Source: Nitrosomonas sp. Nm166 (GTDB taxonomy: Bacteria > Pseudomonadota > Gammaproteobacteria > Burkholderiales > Nitrosomonadaceae). From it: a DNA stretch of 64,000 nt. Positions 25,302-34,519 of this stretch are shown here, in pieces. The DNA lies in contig NZ_FONE01000010.1 in the NCBI RefSeq assembly GCF_900112825.1, forward strand, positions 1 to 64,000, read 5' to 3'. How positions within the stretch are numbered: the stretch's first letter is position 1; each line of letters starts with the position of its first letter. The position numbers were made by a program, and so were the translations under genes. The notes under the pieces were generated by a model. The model was not told the origin of the DNA. It saw nothing but the letters and a program-made list of their open reading frames with translations, and did not search any database.

Positions 25302-27791
25302 TTAAGAACGAGGCGTGCGCTTCGGTCTCGGGGAAGTGAATAAACCCTCACTAATGTTTATTTTGGCTGCAGTATGCTCAGTGGGCTGAGACAGGATCGT
25401 AGCGGTATTTACGGACACGAACTTGGCAGCAAGTGCCTCTGCACTGACCGCGATATCTTCCAACCCCATGACGAAGACTGGTTTTTCTCGCTCCTCGATT
25501 TTGACTTCTTCTCTTCCTGTTTCTTCTGATATGTTGCCAGCGAGTGCCGGAGGATACGGAGGGTTAACGGTTTCTTCCAGGTTTTCGAAACCTGCAAAGA
25601 AAAATTCTTTCTCCTCCTCCTTGCCGTCTTCTTTTTTACCTTCACCTTCTGGGATAGTACTGGGAGGGATAGGTACAGGAGGGATGGGCATAGCGCCAGG
25701 AATTATTGGACAACACGGAGAGTAGCGGGTAACGGTTTGTTTGTACAGTTTTTCCGTGTACTCGATTCCCAGTCCGCTGATGGTGACATCCCATTTAATA
25801 ATGAAGTCCTGTTGAATCTGTCTGCCGGGTTGGGATCGCTCTTTCGGAGGCTCAGGAGCTTTAGGCCGGATTGGTGGTTCGCCTTGTGCTTTCTTATTCC
25901 AATTATTCCAATCCTCTAAAAACTTCTCCGCGGCTTTTTTGTATTCTTTTAACTTGCGCTGATAATCCAATTCTTCTTCGGCGACACAGGAGTTATTTGC
26001 TTTTGCTGGCGCTGTTATGACATCCACCTCTAATGTCAGGGAAACCGTGCCGAGAGTGGGAATGGGAATGCCTGCGCTTTTCGGCCCGTAGAGCTTGGGT
26101 GCCTGCTGCTCGATTTGGATCGAATCGAAATTCTCACAGTTACCGATACAGGTGAAGTTTGTCACTAATTCAGGGTTGATTGCGTCAACAATATCTTTTA
26201 TCTGCTGTTTTGTTATTCGTATTTTTCCAACTAATGGAACTTCTGGAATTATTGGGTTGATGTTCTCGTCTATAAATTTAAAAGCCATATCGACAAGCCC
26301 CTGCTTGGTGAAGCCAAACGTGGCATCTTCTTCCAACTCACCAAACATCATGATCTTCTCGTCTGGGCTAACCTTTGTCTCTTCGTCAGAACCATTCATT
26401 CTCAATAACAAGGTTTGCGCCATTTGCCCCAATGCGGGAAGATTAAAGGCGAGCAAGGATAGGTTGGAAAAATTGATGTCGCGAAGTCCCGGTGTCATGT
26501 GCGCTAAGCCAGTCATATCAAACGCCAGGTCGGGCAGATAAAACGCATTAACATCCCTGTCCGGAGTCGGCATTTCCGGCCAGGACACTGAACCTACCGG
26601 CACCAGCATCTCAATCGGCGGAGCGGAAACCTGCGGCTGCTCGAGCGAGGTTTCATTGATTCCGAAAGGGCTTGGAGATTCTTCCAGAGTGGGAAGGCTC
26701 ATTATTTCCACGTCCGGCATTTCTTCTTGCACGACTGCTGTGAATTCGGCAGGAAGTAGCGTACCCCTCAGGAGTGGGTAGCGAAGTCCCTGTGTCGAAT
26801 GGGCAACCCCGCCCAGCTCAAACAGTACATCGCTCAAATAAAAGGGTGTCCGGGTCTCCTGCTCCACATCACAACCCTCAGTGCAGCTCACGTAGCCAGC
26901 TGCCACAATAGTCAGATATTCGAGTACCGTGAAGACGTGATTTTGGGTGTACGGCCAGGGTTGGCGGAAGTCGGTTCGAGCTATGAAAAGGATGGCGTTT
27001 CCATCACTTTTTCCGGAAGGGTAATGATCGTGCCACGGCCGAGGTATTAAGTTCTTATCTTTGACCTGGTTGGTTTTCCTGAATTTGTTGACGCACTTCG
27101 TGCTGTATGGAATGACGAGATCCGGAGGCACTCCCGGTTCTCCGATTCTCTCGAAAACCGTATCGAGAACCTTTACCCCCTTTTTTCGGGGACCGACGAC
27201 CCGCCTCAAGCCGTGGGCCAGTTCGTGCGCCAGCATCAAGGGACTTGCTCGATCGTATCGATTCAACCCGATGAGCGGTTCTGTTTGGTGATTGGCGCTG
27301 GCATGCACTCTGGTGCCCGCAGGGTGGAGGGGGACCCACCACTCGTCCAGAAATAGCACAATGAGTTTCTTTGGCTGCGCAGTGGCAATGACACTATAGA
27401 TGTCCATTACTGTTTCTTGGACTTTGACGTATGTCTCCTGGAGTGCTCCCTTTCCCTTTGGGATCTGGATGGTCCGAGACTCATAGAGCTTAAGGAGGGT
27501 CTCGAGCTCCTTCTTTTTCTTTTCGAACTCCCTCGTTCTCTCCTCAAACTTCTTCTCTTTCTCGCCGGGCTTGCGCAGCGGGGGATCGAGCGCAAATTCC
27601 TTGAATGTCAGTTCGATGCAATACTTCCTGAACCATGTCTTTGCGTCTGTGATTTGCTGACTCGCTTCGGCCTCAGTCCATTCTATCGGTAGACGAAACC
27701 AGATCACCTCTGCAGAGCATTTGCACTCCACCTCGAAGTTTTTGATATCCCGGTCGTTCTCGATGGTGTCGTCTATGAAGGGTGGTCTCAT
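25302..27791 (-). CDS. large zincin-like protein with PGL-type repeats
   Basis: The 829-aa protein is not assigned to a family. A HELAHGLRRVVG motif (HExxH at residues 189-193) points to a zinc metalloprotease core in the N-terminal third, after a charged coiled-coil (~80-105). Two copies of a module follow: FYLSDVLFELGGVAHSTQGL (~317) and FYLPDLAFDMTGLAHMTPGL (~414). A third copy lies in the upstream neighbour. The rest is Pro/Glu/Lys-rich, with paired Cys residues (FTCIGNCENF, SPCCPII). There is no signal peptide. It is the last gene of a three-gene operon behind the capsid-fold gene. The third zinc ligand was not identified, so activity is uncertain. Confidence 0.65.
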   Translation of the reverse strand: MRPPFIDDTIENDRDIKNFEVECKCSAEVIWFRLPIEWTEAEASQQITDAKTWFRKYCIELTFKEFALDPPLRKPGEKEKKFEERTREFEKKKKELETLLKLYESRTIQIPKGKGALQETYVKVQETVMDIYSVIATAQPKKLIVLFLDEWWVPLHPAGTRVHASANHQTEPLIGLNRYDRASPLMLAHELAHGLRRVVGPRKKGVKVLDTVFERIGEPGVPPDLVIPYSTKCVNKFRKTNQVKDKNLIPRPWHDHYPSGKSDGNAILFIARTDFRQPWPYTQNHVFTVLEYLTIVAAGYVSCTEGCDVEQETRTPFYLSDVLFELGGVAHSTQGLRYPLLRGTLLPAEFTAVVQEEMPDVEIMSLPTLEESPSPFGINETSLEQPQVSAPPIEMLVPVGSVSWPEMPTPDRDVNAFYLPDLAFDMTGLAHMTPGLRDINFSNLSLLAFNLPALGQMAQTLLLRMNGSDEETKVSPDEKIMMFGELEEDATFGFTKQGLVDMAFKFIDENINPIIPEVPLVGKIRITKQQIKDIVDAINPELVTNFTCIGNCENFDSIQIEQQAPKLYGPKSAGIPIPTLGTVSLTLEVDVITAPAKANNSCVAEEELDYQRKLKEYKKAAEKFLEDWNNWNKKAQGEPPIRPKAPEPPKERSQPGRQIQQDFIIKWDVTISGLGIEYTEKLYKQTVTRYSPCCPIIPGAMPIPPVPIPPSTIPEGEGKKEDGKEEEKEFFFAGFENLEETVNPPYPPALAGNISEETGREEVKIEEREKPVFVMGLEDIAVSAEALAAKFVSVNTATILSQPTEHTAAKINISEGLFTSPRPKRTPRS

Positions 27792-27861
27792 GTTGTGCGT
27801 TTCCCGCCTTATTTATCCGCTGCTGTGCTTTGATCCGGATCGAAGATGGCTATTTCTTCCC

Positions 27862-29337
27862 CTATTTCCCCCGACAAGGTTCAAGAAACTTGTGAGCAAA
27901 GTCTTGGATGATCTTGCACTGAGAGGGCAGAATGCGGTCGCCTGTATAGGTTTTCTGCATGATATTGTTATCCTGATCCGAGCTTGTATCTTTCTTGTAT
28001 TCATCATCGACCTTTTTCATGTTATCGATGAGTTTCATACGATCAGGGCTGTCTTTGTTTTTGGGGCCTGTGGGGTCCTTCTCGTCTATGGGGTCATCGG
28101 GGGCTGGGATTTTGTCTTTGACGTGAAATTCGTGCCCCGTGGAGTGGATTACTTCGTGGGCGATATTTCTTCCCAAATCTCCTTCGACGACCCCCATGGG
28201 CGTATAAGGTTCTCCTATTGCGCCAGAGTTTTTCTGCTTGCTGTACCCCTTTGTCTCTATGCCAGGTAAGTCCGGGTTTGCTTTTGATTGTTGGACGTCA
28301 TTCGCGTAGAAGAGATGGATGCATTGGCGGTTGAACTCAGCGCGAAAATGGACTTCCAGCGTCACAAACAGCCAATCGATCGGATCCGGATCACTTTCAC
28401 CATAAACAATGCCGTTCGTAAACACCAGCTCAGCCAGCTTCTTGGTGCCACCCCCGGGCTGGTCAGGAGCAACGACCTTGCTGGTGTCGAGAACATACAC
28501 TTTGCAAAGATCGAGTTGCATGGCGGTACAGGGACTGGCTTTGAAAATCTTGTTTGCCTCCCGGATGTCTTTGGCTATGCTATCTACTGCTTGCTGCGTG
28601 GGGGTTCCAAGGGCCTTATTGAATCCTCCCCAGTCGGTCGCGCCCTGTGCATGCTTGTGGCCTCCTTTGGCACCGGTCAAGATCCACGCAATCACACACC
28701 AGCCCGGGATTGCAGGGTCGCCCGCAATCTTAGGCGGGATTGTCCCTTGAGACGTTTCCGGAATCGTGACAACCTTGCCGTTACCTTTGGCTTTGCCGTT
28801 GCCTTTGTCCTCATCTTCATTTCCGCCATCACCGGCAAAGCGAAGCATGAGTTGATCTATCGGCAAGCCAGTAAGTTGCAGCAGCCCCGGCGTCATATGC
28901 TTAACCCCGCTCAAATTGAGCGTCAGGTCGGTGAGATAAATCGCCCCGGCTTCTTCCTTTCTCCCAACCTCTGTCAGCGGTTTTGGGAGCACTTCCGGTG
29001 TCATCCAGGAAACGTCCTTCCACTTCGGTTCAATCGGCACCGCAAGCTGTGGCTCGGGAAATTCCTCCGGCCATACTTCAGTGGGCATCTCCGGCATCGG
29101 CCTCTCCACAGGCGGTCTCTCCATTTCGGCAGGCCCTGGGAAATCTTCCGGGGCGGCCGGCGGTAGCACCTCCGTAGAGGGAGCGAATTCCCGTGCGGCC
29201 TTCAGGAATTCTGCCGGTATTGCTGCACTGCGCAATAGTTCAAGCGCCTGCGGCGAGATTTTCATTGTTCGTCTGCCACGGGTTCGGGTTTCGGGCTGGC
29301 AATCAGGACACGGCCGTTCGTCTTCCTTTCTGGGCAT
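27862..29337 (-). CDS. zincin-like protein sharing the PGL module
   Basis: The 491-aa protein begins with a Cys-containing basic segment (CPDCQP) and a Pro/Glu-rich region to ~120. The module IYLTDLTLNLSGVKHMTPGL (~131) matches the two copies in the downstream neighbour. The C-terminal half holds NIAHEVIHSTGHEFH (HExxH at 394-398 with Gly and further His residues), close to a metzincin HExxHxxGxxH but with the last His one residue out of register. This suggests a metalloprotease or a derivative of one. AGAGGAG before the ATG at 29337 fixes the start. No export signal is seen. The capsid-fold gene ends 33 bp upstream of its start; the next zincin gene begins 70 bp downstream. Confidence 0.65.
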   Translation of the reverse strand: MPRKEDERPCPDCQPETRTRGRRTMKISPQALELLRSAAIPAEFLKAAREFAPSTEVLPPAAPEDFPGPAEMERPPVERPMPEMPTEVWPEEFPEPQLAVPIEPKWKDVSWMTPEVLPKPLTEVGRKEEAGAIYLTDLTLNLSGVKHMTPGLLQLTGLPIDQLMLRFAGDGGNEDEDKGNGKAKGNGKVVTIPETSQGTIPPKIAGDPAIPGWCVIAWILTGAKGGHKHAQGATDWGGFNKALGTPTQQAVDSIAKDIREANKIFKASPCTAMQLDLCKVYVLDTSKVVAPDQPGGGTKKLAELVFTNGIVYGESDPDPIDWLFVTLEVHFRAEFNRQCIHLFYANDVQQSKANPDLPGIETKGYSKQKNSGAIGEPYTPMGVVEGDLGRNIAHEVIHSTGHEFHVKDKIPAPDDPIDEKDPTGPKNKDSPDRMKLIDNMKKVDDEYKKDTSSDQDNNIMQKTYTGDRILPSQCKIIQDFAHKFLEPCRGK

Positions 29338-29370
29338 TCTGTCTCTCCTCTCGTTTGATCAGCGAGATCA

Positions 29371-30384
29371 TCATCCCTTACGCTTCGAGCTATAGCCGTC
29401 GCCTTTCGGAATCGTTGCGTTCTTGATCACTGCAAGGGCACAGGCACTGCCCAGCGCAATTCCCACCGGCATCGTCAGGTGGTACACCAGCGTGGAAGCG
29501 TCTGCCTGGATGGTGGAGCGGGTAATAATGCTGCGTGCCTTCTCCGGCATGATGCCATGCAGATTTCCCTGCCCTAAGACAAAAAACCAGATGTTGGTTG
29601 CGACCGATGGATCAAACCCGTCCAGATTGAGGGCTTTTTCCGGCGGAATCAGTTTGTCCGGCTTACTGCCGTCACATGCATAGATCTGGTTGAGGTCGTT
29701 GATATAAACAGGTGCGCCGTCGAACTTGAGCACTTGCTGCATTCTGCTGCTGCCATCGGGGCCGGGAAAGGTCATTTCTTCATACTCTGGCGCCACTGCC
29801 CGGTTCCAGTAGGCGGCATGGATTGCGCGTTTACCGATGCTGCTGGTGAAGATCACTGTGTGTCGGCCATCGTTCGTGCGCACCATCTCCTTGGCACTGT
29901 CCATATCTTCCAGCGTCAGCTCGCGTCCTCCCAGATCGACTACTTTCGAAGGATCCACCAGCTTCAGCAGGCCATCGAATTCATCCGGGTTGACCGATGA
30001 GTCACCGCTTTCGAACAATGTCCAGAACTTGTACAGCAGCTCCCGCACCGCCAGCGCCATCTGCACCGCGACCTGGTCGTTCACATTTGAGGAGAAGATG
30101 TCCTGCGCTTTGTAGCAGACGCGGAACTGCGTAGCAATCTCGGCAAAACGGTAAATCCGGTTGGTGTCATTGGGCTGTTTGGTATCCTCGGCGATGGTGC
30201 CACATTGACCAATAGCTATCCCCGGTATCAGCGGCCCGGTCGTTGCATACCGCAGTGCATCACCTGCGACGGGAAGAAAGGGGAAAGCCGTTGAAAGTTG
30301 TATGCGAAACGGAAAATCTTCCAGTAGCCACTTTGCCAGAACGTCATTAGAAAGCAATCGAGCGTTATTACCTATGGGTTGCAT
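29371..30384 (-). CDS. HK97-fold phage major capsid-like / encapsulin-like protein
   Basis: The 337-aa protein reads like phage major capsid proteins of the HK97 fold. Visible blocks include VAVQMALAVRELLYKFWTLF, NPDEFDGLLKLVDPSK, ELTLEDMDSAKEM with HTVIFTSSIGKRAIHAAY, APVYINDL, VLGQGNLHGIMPEKARSI and a C-terminal GIALGSACALAVIKNATI. The matches are by recognition, not alignment. No portal, protease, terminase or tail gene is nearby, so this may be a domesticated shell protein. The frame opens at TTG 30423, but AGAGGGGA six nt before ATG 30384 fixes the start. It heads the leftward operon with two zincin-like proteins. Confidence 0.6.
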   Translation of the reverse strand: MQPIGNNARLLSNDVLAKWLLEDFPFRIQLSTAFPFLPVAGDALRYATTGPLIPGIAIGQCGTIAEDTKQPNDTNRIYRFAEIATQFRVCYKAQDIFSSNVNDQVAVQMALAVRELLYKFWTLFESGDSSVNPDEFDGLLKLVDPSKVVDLGGRELTLEDMDSAKEMVRTNDGRHTVIFTSSIGKRAIHAAYWNRAVAPEYEEMTFPGPDGSSRMQQVLKFDGAPVYINDLNQIYACDGSKPDKLIPPEKALNLDGFDPSVATNIWFFVLGQGNLHGIMPEKARSIITRSTIQADASTLVYHLTMPVGIALGSACALAVIKNATIPKGDGYSSKRKG

Positions 30385-30537
30385 TATTTTCCCCTCTGGA
30401 TTTTCAAGATAGTTTATAACCAAAGAACGTAAGGTTCTGTATCACCTCTCTTACTTTTGTTTTTCAATCAGCCAGCACTCTATATATTACCTTTGCACTC
30501 AGCTTAGCCGAGTACGTTGATAAAAATCAAGAGTTCT

Positions 30538-30686
30538 TTAAGGAAACGCTGATTAATTGATTGCACGGGCGAATCGCTTCGTTGCGCGGAACTCGCTCCT
30601 CGTCTATCTGATTGATATGTCTCGGTTGCTGCGTTCCGTGCGCCTCGCGCTTCATCACGTTCGCCGAATTGATCTGCGATTTCTTA
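30538..30686 (+). mobile_element. MITE-like repeat element, copy 3
   Basis: The left end is identical to the other copies. The right end is degraded (GATCTGCGATTTCTTAA instead of AATCAGCGTTTCCTTAA). It lies in the 641-bp divergent gap between the capsid-like operon and the oxidase/PatG-like cluster. Apart from this element and the promoter candidate at 30943-30957, nothing else is recognised in that gap. Confidence 0.78.
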
Positions 30687-30942
30687 AGTTAAATTACGCA
30701 TAGACAATTCATGGGTAATTCGAGAAACTGACATAATTGGAAGTTTTGGGATGCTTATTTTTTATATTTAAAAGCTGGGTTTATTTTGACCCATAAATGG
30801 ATTTGATTGATGCATGTGCTTATGAGCAAGTGCCTCTAACCAATGAGTTAATTTAAATGCTGGTAATGGGGGTATGAAATATCCGCGGTTCTAATGGTTA
30901 ATCTGGAAAATTATTATCTATCAGTATATTGATATCTTATCC

Positions 30943-30957
30943 TGGCATACTATTTGT
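30943..30957 (+). promoter_or_regulatory. candidate sigma-54 promoter
   Basis: TGGCATACTATTTGT fits the -24/-12 layout (TGGCAY-N5-TTGC) with one mismatch, GT for GC at the -12 element. The predicted start would leave a leader of about 57 nt before the oxidase gene at 31026. No enhancer-binding protein gene or upstream site has been identified here. Confidence 0.35.
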
Positions 30958-31025
30958 GACTTTGATGGGATTGAGTGGATATGCACTGCATACCGTCATA
31001 AAAAACAAAAGAGGAGGGAAGGCTT

Positions 31026-34000
31026 ATGCGTTATGACATCAGAGGACGAGTCATCGATTCATTTACCGGTGACGGTATAGGCGGTGTGCGTGTCGAAGTG
31101 TGGGACAAGGATTTCATTCTGGACGATTATCTAGGTTCTGCCAGTACAGTGACAGATGGCTCTTTTTCGATCAGTTTTGAAGATAGTGCATTCCATGACT
31201 TATTCTTTGACAGGTGGCCGGATCTCTATTTTAGAGTTTACTGTTACAACGAGCTGCTTGCTTCAACCGAGAGCTCGGTGCTATGGAACATCAGAAATCC
31301 ACAAACTGGCGTCACCATACATGCGGCCCATCCAAAGCCGCTGGCTTGCGATGAGCGTCATATTTATCTGAAAATCGAGCGGATCGAGCATTACAGTCCG
31401 GTCAGACCACAGGAAAAGGTAGTACCTCCAGTGCAATACGGCCGGGATTGCATGCGCGGGGATGGGCATGAGAATGGCTTGATTCCGCAAACAGAAATCG
31501 ATGCACGTGCGCTGACTGCAGTCGTATACCGCGCGTATCTTGACTCAGGTTACCTGATTCCCAAACCCGACAAGCTGATTGCTGCGGATATCAATGAGCC
31601 TGTTTATACTCATCGTGTTCCCGGTACGGTTATTTACACCCGGCCATGTCAGCGGCTGAAAATTCATGTGTGGAATACCGACGATGTGCCGCACTCGCTG
31701 CATATGCATGGATTGCGTTATGGCATCGATTCCGATGGCTCATGGCCGTTTGGCACGCAAGCCGCTCACCATGGCAGCAGATCGGATGCCATCTGCCCGG
31801 GACAAACATGGATTTATACGTTTGATGTTCCTGATAATACGCTGGGTGCCTGGCCATTTCATGATCATACTTACCATCACGATACTAAGATCGATCAGGG
31901 TTTATTCGCTGGTGTGGTGGTGCTTGGTGCATGCGATCGGCCGCCCCGCCACTTCAGGTTTCCATGGGAAGTATTGCGGCCGATTTATCTTGATATCGAG
32001 CGGTTTGAACGATCCCCGGTATTTTTGGATAAGGAAATACCAGAATTATTCGAGTTTGATGAAGAAACCGTTATTCAACTTGCGCCGTATATCCATGCCC
32101 AACGATTGAAAGATGAGACGCGCTTGATCCTCAAGCAGCGGCTTGATTTTCTGGAAGAATTCACCCTCAAGGAATTGGCACTGCCACGGCGTGTCATCAA
32201 TACCGATCATGTACCGGTATTTCTTCATGTGATGTCGAATCCTGAGGCAAAACCGGTATTTGATACGGATGATATCGAAGAACTCGGGGGTGAAGCCGAA
32301 ATCGTGTTCAATACGGCAGGCGATTATGATTATTTCTGCCGCCACCATCCTGAAATGACCGGTATTGTTCATGTTGTGCCCGGAGGGCCTGACCCGGTGA
32401 CGGTCACCATTGCGGCTGGTCCGCCGATGGTGTTTTCGCCTGATGAGGTAACGGTGGGTGTGGGAGGAACGGTCAAATGGATCAACAACAGCAATGCCCA
32501 TCATACCGTTACCTCAGCACAGGGTGCATCGATGCCAACGCACTGCATCAATGGCCGCGGCTTTACCGGCAATACACCCACCATTGTCGGCCGCAGCGGC
32601 CAGCGTATCCGCTGGTATGTATTTAATCTCGATACCAGTCCGACCTGGCACAATTTTCATCCCCATGCCATGCGCTGGAAATTCGGTGGCGAGTATCTCG
32701 ACGTTCGTAGTTTAGGACCGGCGGAATCATTCATCGTCGAAAGTGAAATTCCACCGGTGCTGTTGCTGACCGCCGAGGAGGAAAAAGCGCAATTGCCTGA
32801 ACACCGTCCGCCGGGAGCAACACTGCATCAGCTCAAAGGCGATTTCCTGTTCCATTGTCACGTTCATCACCATATGATGAACGGTATGGTGGGGTTAGTG
32901 CGCGCACGTCAGAGCTTATGGCTGACAGAGGATATGGCGCATGAAATCAGCCACCGCACCGGTTTGCCGCTGGATGATGGCAGCAATGCTTGCCCGGATG
33001 TTAATCCGCACCCTTGCCGCGGCCATGGCGGTGGCCGCTGGGAAGAGGTTCCTGGTGCACCCGAAGTTGCCTTCATGCATTCTGTGCTGTTGCCCAATAC
33101 ACAGCGTGTGCTGTATTGGGGTTACACACGTGCCGATCAGTCGCGCGTATGGGATTACTCAACACTGGCGGGCAGTTATCTGCTGCCAGCTAACCAGCCA
33201 GCCGATTCTCCAGGGTTGGATATCAATACATCCAACCTATGGTCAGCGGAGCATACCATCCTCGATACCGCAGCAGGCACGTTATTGATTCACGGGGGAT
33301 TTTCACCTAACAAAGCATTTACGTTCGATCCGGCATCGTTGACCTGGACCCGGGTTGCCGATACCGTTGGTGACCGTTTCTATGCAACTACCCTGATATT
33401 GGCTGATGGTCGTGCCGTTACACTGTATGGCAACGTCAAAACTATCGAGATCTATACACATGGTGCTGGATGGGCAGCGCCCATTGCGATGCCAGCCAGT
33501 ATGAATCATCATCAGTATTACCCATGGACCTATTTATTGCCTGATGGACGCTTGTTCATTGCCGGACCGCATGATCCAACGCACCGCATCGATCTGGCTG
33601 TGCCAGGCGCGCCAGAAGCGTTCAGCACAATCAACGGAGACCGCAGTACCGGCGGTGAGAAGGGTTCTTCTGTGTTGTTCATATTGCGTCCGCCTGCATA
33701 CCAGCCGATTGCCTGCATTATGGGCGGCAATCCTGCAGCTGCGCAAAAGACGGTTGAAATGATCGACTTATCCGCACCCGTACCTGCATGGACTGCGCTG
33801 CCAGACTTTAATATTCCACGCGCTGAGCAATTTACGGCGACCCTGCTGCCCGACGGACGCATATTTGTTGCGGGTGGCGTGAGCGGTGGCCCTGATGGCG
33901 GCGTCTGCGAGATCTTCGATCCGCGTGATCCCGGCGCTGGATGGGTGATGGGTCCGGCGATGAAGTATGTTCGTACTTATCACTCGTCATTCATTCTGCT

Positions 34001-34391
34001 TGCCGATGGCAGTGTGCTTGCAGGCGGCGATCCACAATCCAATGGTGCGCCTACTCCGCATGAGCGCTTCTTCCCCGACTACTTCGATATGCTGCGCCCG
34101 GTAATTTCCAATGCACCCGCTACGGTCAATTACGGTGCCAGTTTCAACATTGCTACGCCGAATGCCGCCGATATCACGGAAGTGGTGCTGCTACGTGCTG
34201 GTGCGGTAACGCACGGCTTCAACATGTCGCAACGCGGACTTGAATGCGTAGTGAGCGGTATCGGGGCAGGTGTGTTGACGGTTGACATGCCGGCAAATAC
34301 CAATCTTGCCCCGCCAGGCTGGTATTTGTTGTTCATTCTCAACGCCAGTCGTGTTCCTTCCATGGGGCAGTGGGTGCGGGTTACAACATGA
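31026..34391 (+). CDS. multicopper oxidase fused to a galactose-oxidase-like kelch domain
   Basis: The 1121-aa protein starts with a transthyretin/carboxypeptidase-regulatory-like domain (~1-100). A cupredoxin oxidase follows, with copper motifs HSLHMHGLRYG (~220), WPFHDHTYHH (~276), FHPHAMRW (~543) and FHCHVHHHMMNGM (~609). Between them are plastocyanin-like segments (YFCRHHPEM ~436; WINNSNAHHTV ~485). From ~678 a kelch propeller and a DUF1929-like C-terminus resemble galactose oxidase: the YHS (~985) and THGF (~1062) motifs match its Tyr/His and His ligands. The cysteine that would crosslink to tyrosine is not evident, where SNLWSAEH reads in place of an FCxG-type motif. No signal peptide is seen. 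GAGGAGGGAAGG precedes the ATG. It heads the PatG-like cluster. Confidence 0.82.
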   Translation: MRYDIRGRVIDSFTGDGIGGVRVEVWDKDFILDDYLGSASTVTDGSFSISFEDSAFHDLFFDRWPDLYFRVYCYNELLASTESSVLWNIRNPQTGVTIHAAHPKPLACDERHIYLKIERIEHYSPVRPQEKVVPPVQYGRDCMRGDGHENGLIPQTEIDARALTAVVYRAYLDSGYLIPKPDKLIAADINEPVYTHRVPGTVIYTRPCQRLKIHVWNTDDVPHSLHMHGLRYGIDSDGSWPFGTQAAHHGSRSDAICPGQTWIYTFDVPDNTLGAWPFHDHTYHHDTKIDQGLFAGVVVLGACDRPPRHFRFPWEVLRPIYLDIERFERSPVFLDKEIPELFEFDEETVIQLAPYIHAQRLKDETRLILKQRLDFLEEFTLKELALPRRVINTDHVPVFLHVMSNPEAKPVFDTDDIEELGGEAEIVFNTAGDYDYFCRHHPEMTGIVHVVPGGPDPVTVTIAAGPPMVFSPDEVTVGVGGTVKWINNSNAHHTVTSAQGASMPTHCINGRGFTGNTPTIVGRSGQRIRWYVFNLDTSPTWHNFHPHAMRWKFGGEYLDVRSLGPAESFIVESEIPPVLLLTAEEEKAQLPEHRPPGATLHQLKGDFLFHCHVHHHMMNGMVGLVRARQSLWLTEDMAHEISHRTGLPLDDGSNACPDVNPHPCRGHGGGRWEEVPGAPEVAFMHSVLLPNTQRVLYWGYTRADQSRVWDYSTLAGSYLLPANQPADSPGLDINTSNLWSAEHTILDTAAGTLLIHGGFSPNKAFTFDPASLTWTRVADTVGDRFYATTLILADGRAVTLYGNVKTIEIYTHGAGWAAPIAMPASMNHHQYYPWTYLLPDGRLFIAGPHDPTHRIDLAVPGAPEAFSTINGDRSTGGEKGSSVLFILRPPAYQPIACIMGGNPAAAQKTVEMIDLSAPVPAWTALPDFNIPRAEQFTATLLPDGRIFVAGGVSGGPDGGVCEIFDPRDPGAGWVMGPAMKYVRTYHSSFILLADGSVLAGGDPQSNGAPTPHERFFPDYFDMLRPVISNAPATVNYGASFNIATPNAADITEVVLLRAGAVTHGFNMSQRGLECVVSGIGAGVLTVDMPANTNLAPPGWYLLFILNASRVPSMGQWVRVTT

Positions 34392-34519
34392 TTGTTACAG
34401 CTAAGGTCTGTTTATAAGTAAGAAGAAAGATGCGGCGATAGTGAACTCTTTATTGCTGAAGAGAATCTAATTAAAGGATACGTAATCAGTTGATTTAACA
34501 GTAAAAAGGAGCAAAAATT

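Noticed and set aside
28288-29166. 292-aa frame on the + strand opposite the zincin-like gene
   Set aside because: It mirrors the minus-strand gene and has no family signature, whereas the minus strand has HExxH, a ribosome-binding site and a module shared with its neighbour.
29371-30384. prophage remnant
   Set aside because: Only a capsid-like gene is present. There is no integrase, portal, terminase, tail, lysis or att signature within 10 kb on either side.
32046-32504. 152-aa frame opposite the oxidase gene
   Set aside because: It lies within a strongly supported + strand gene and shows no recognisable domain or start signal.
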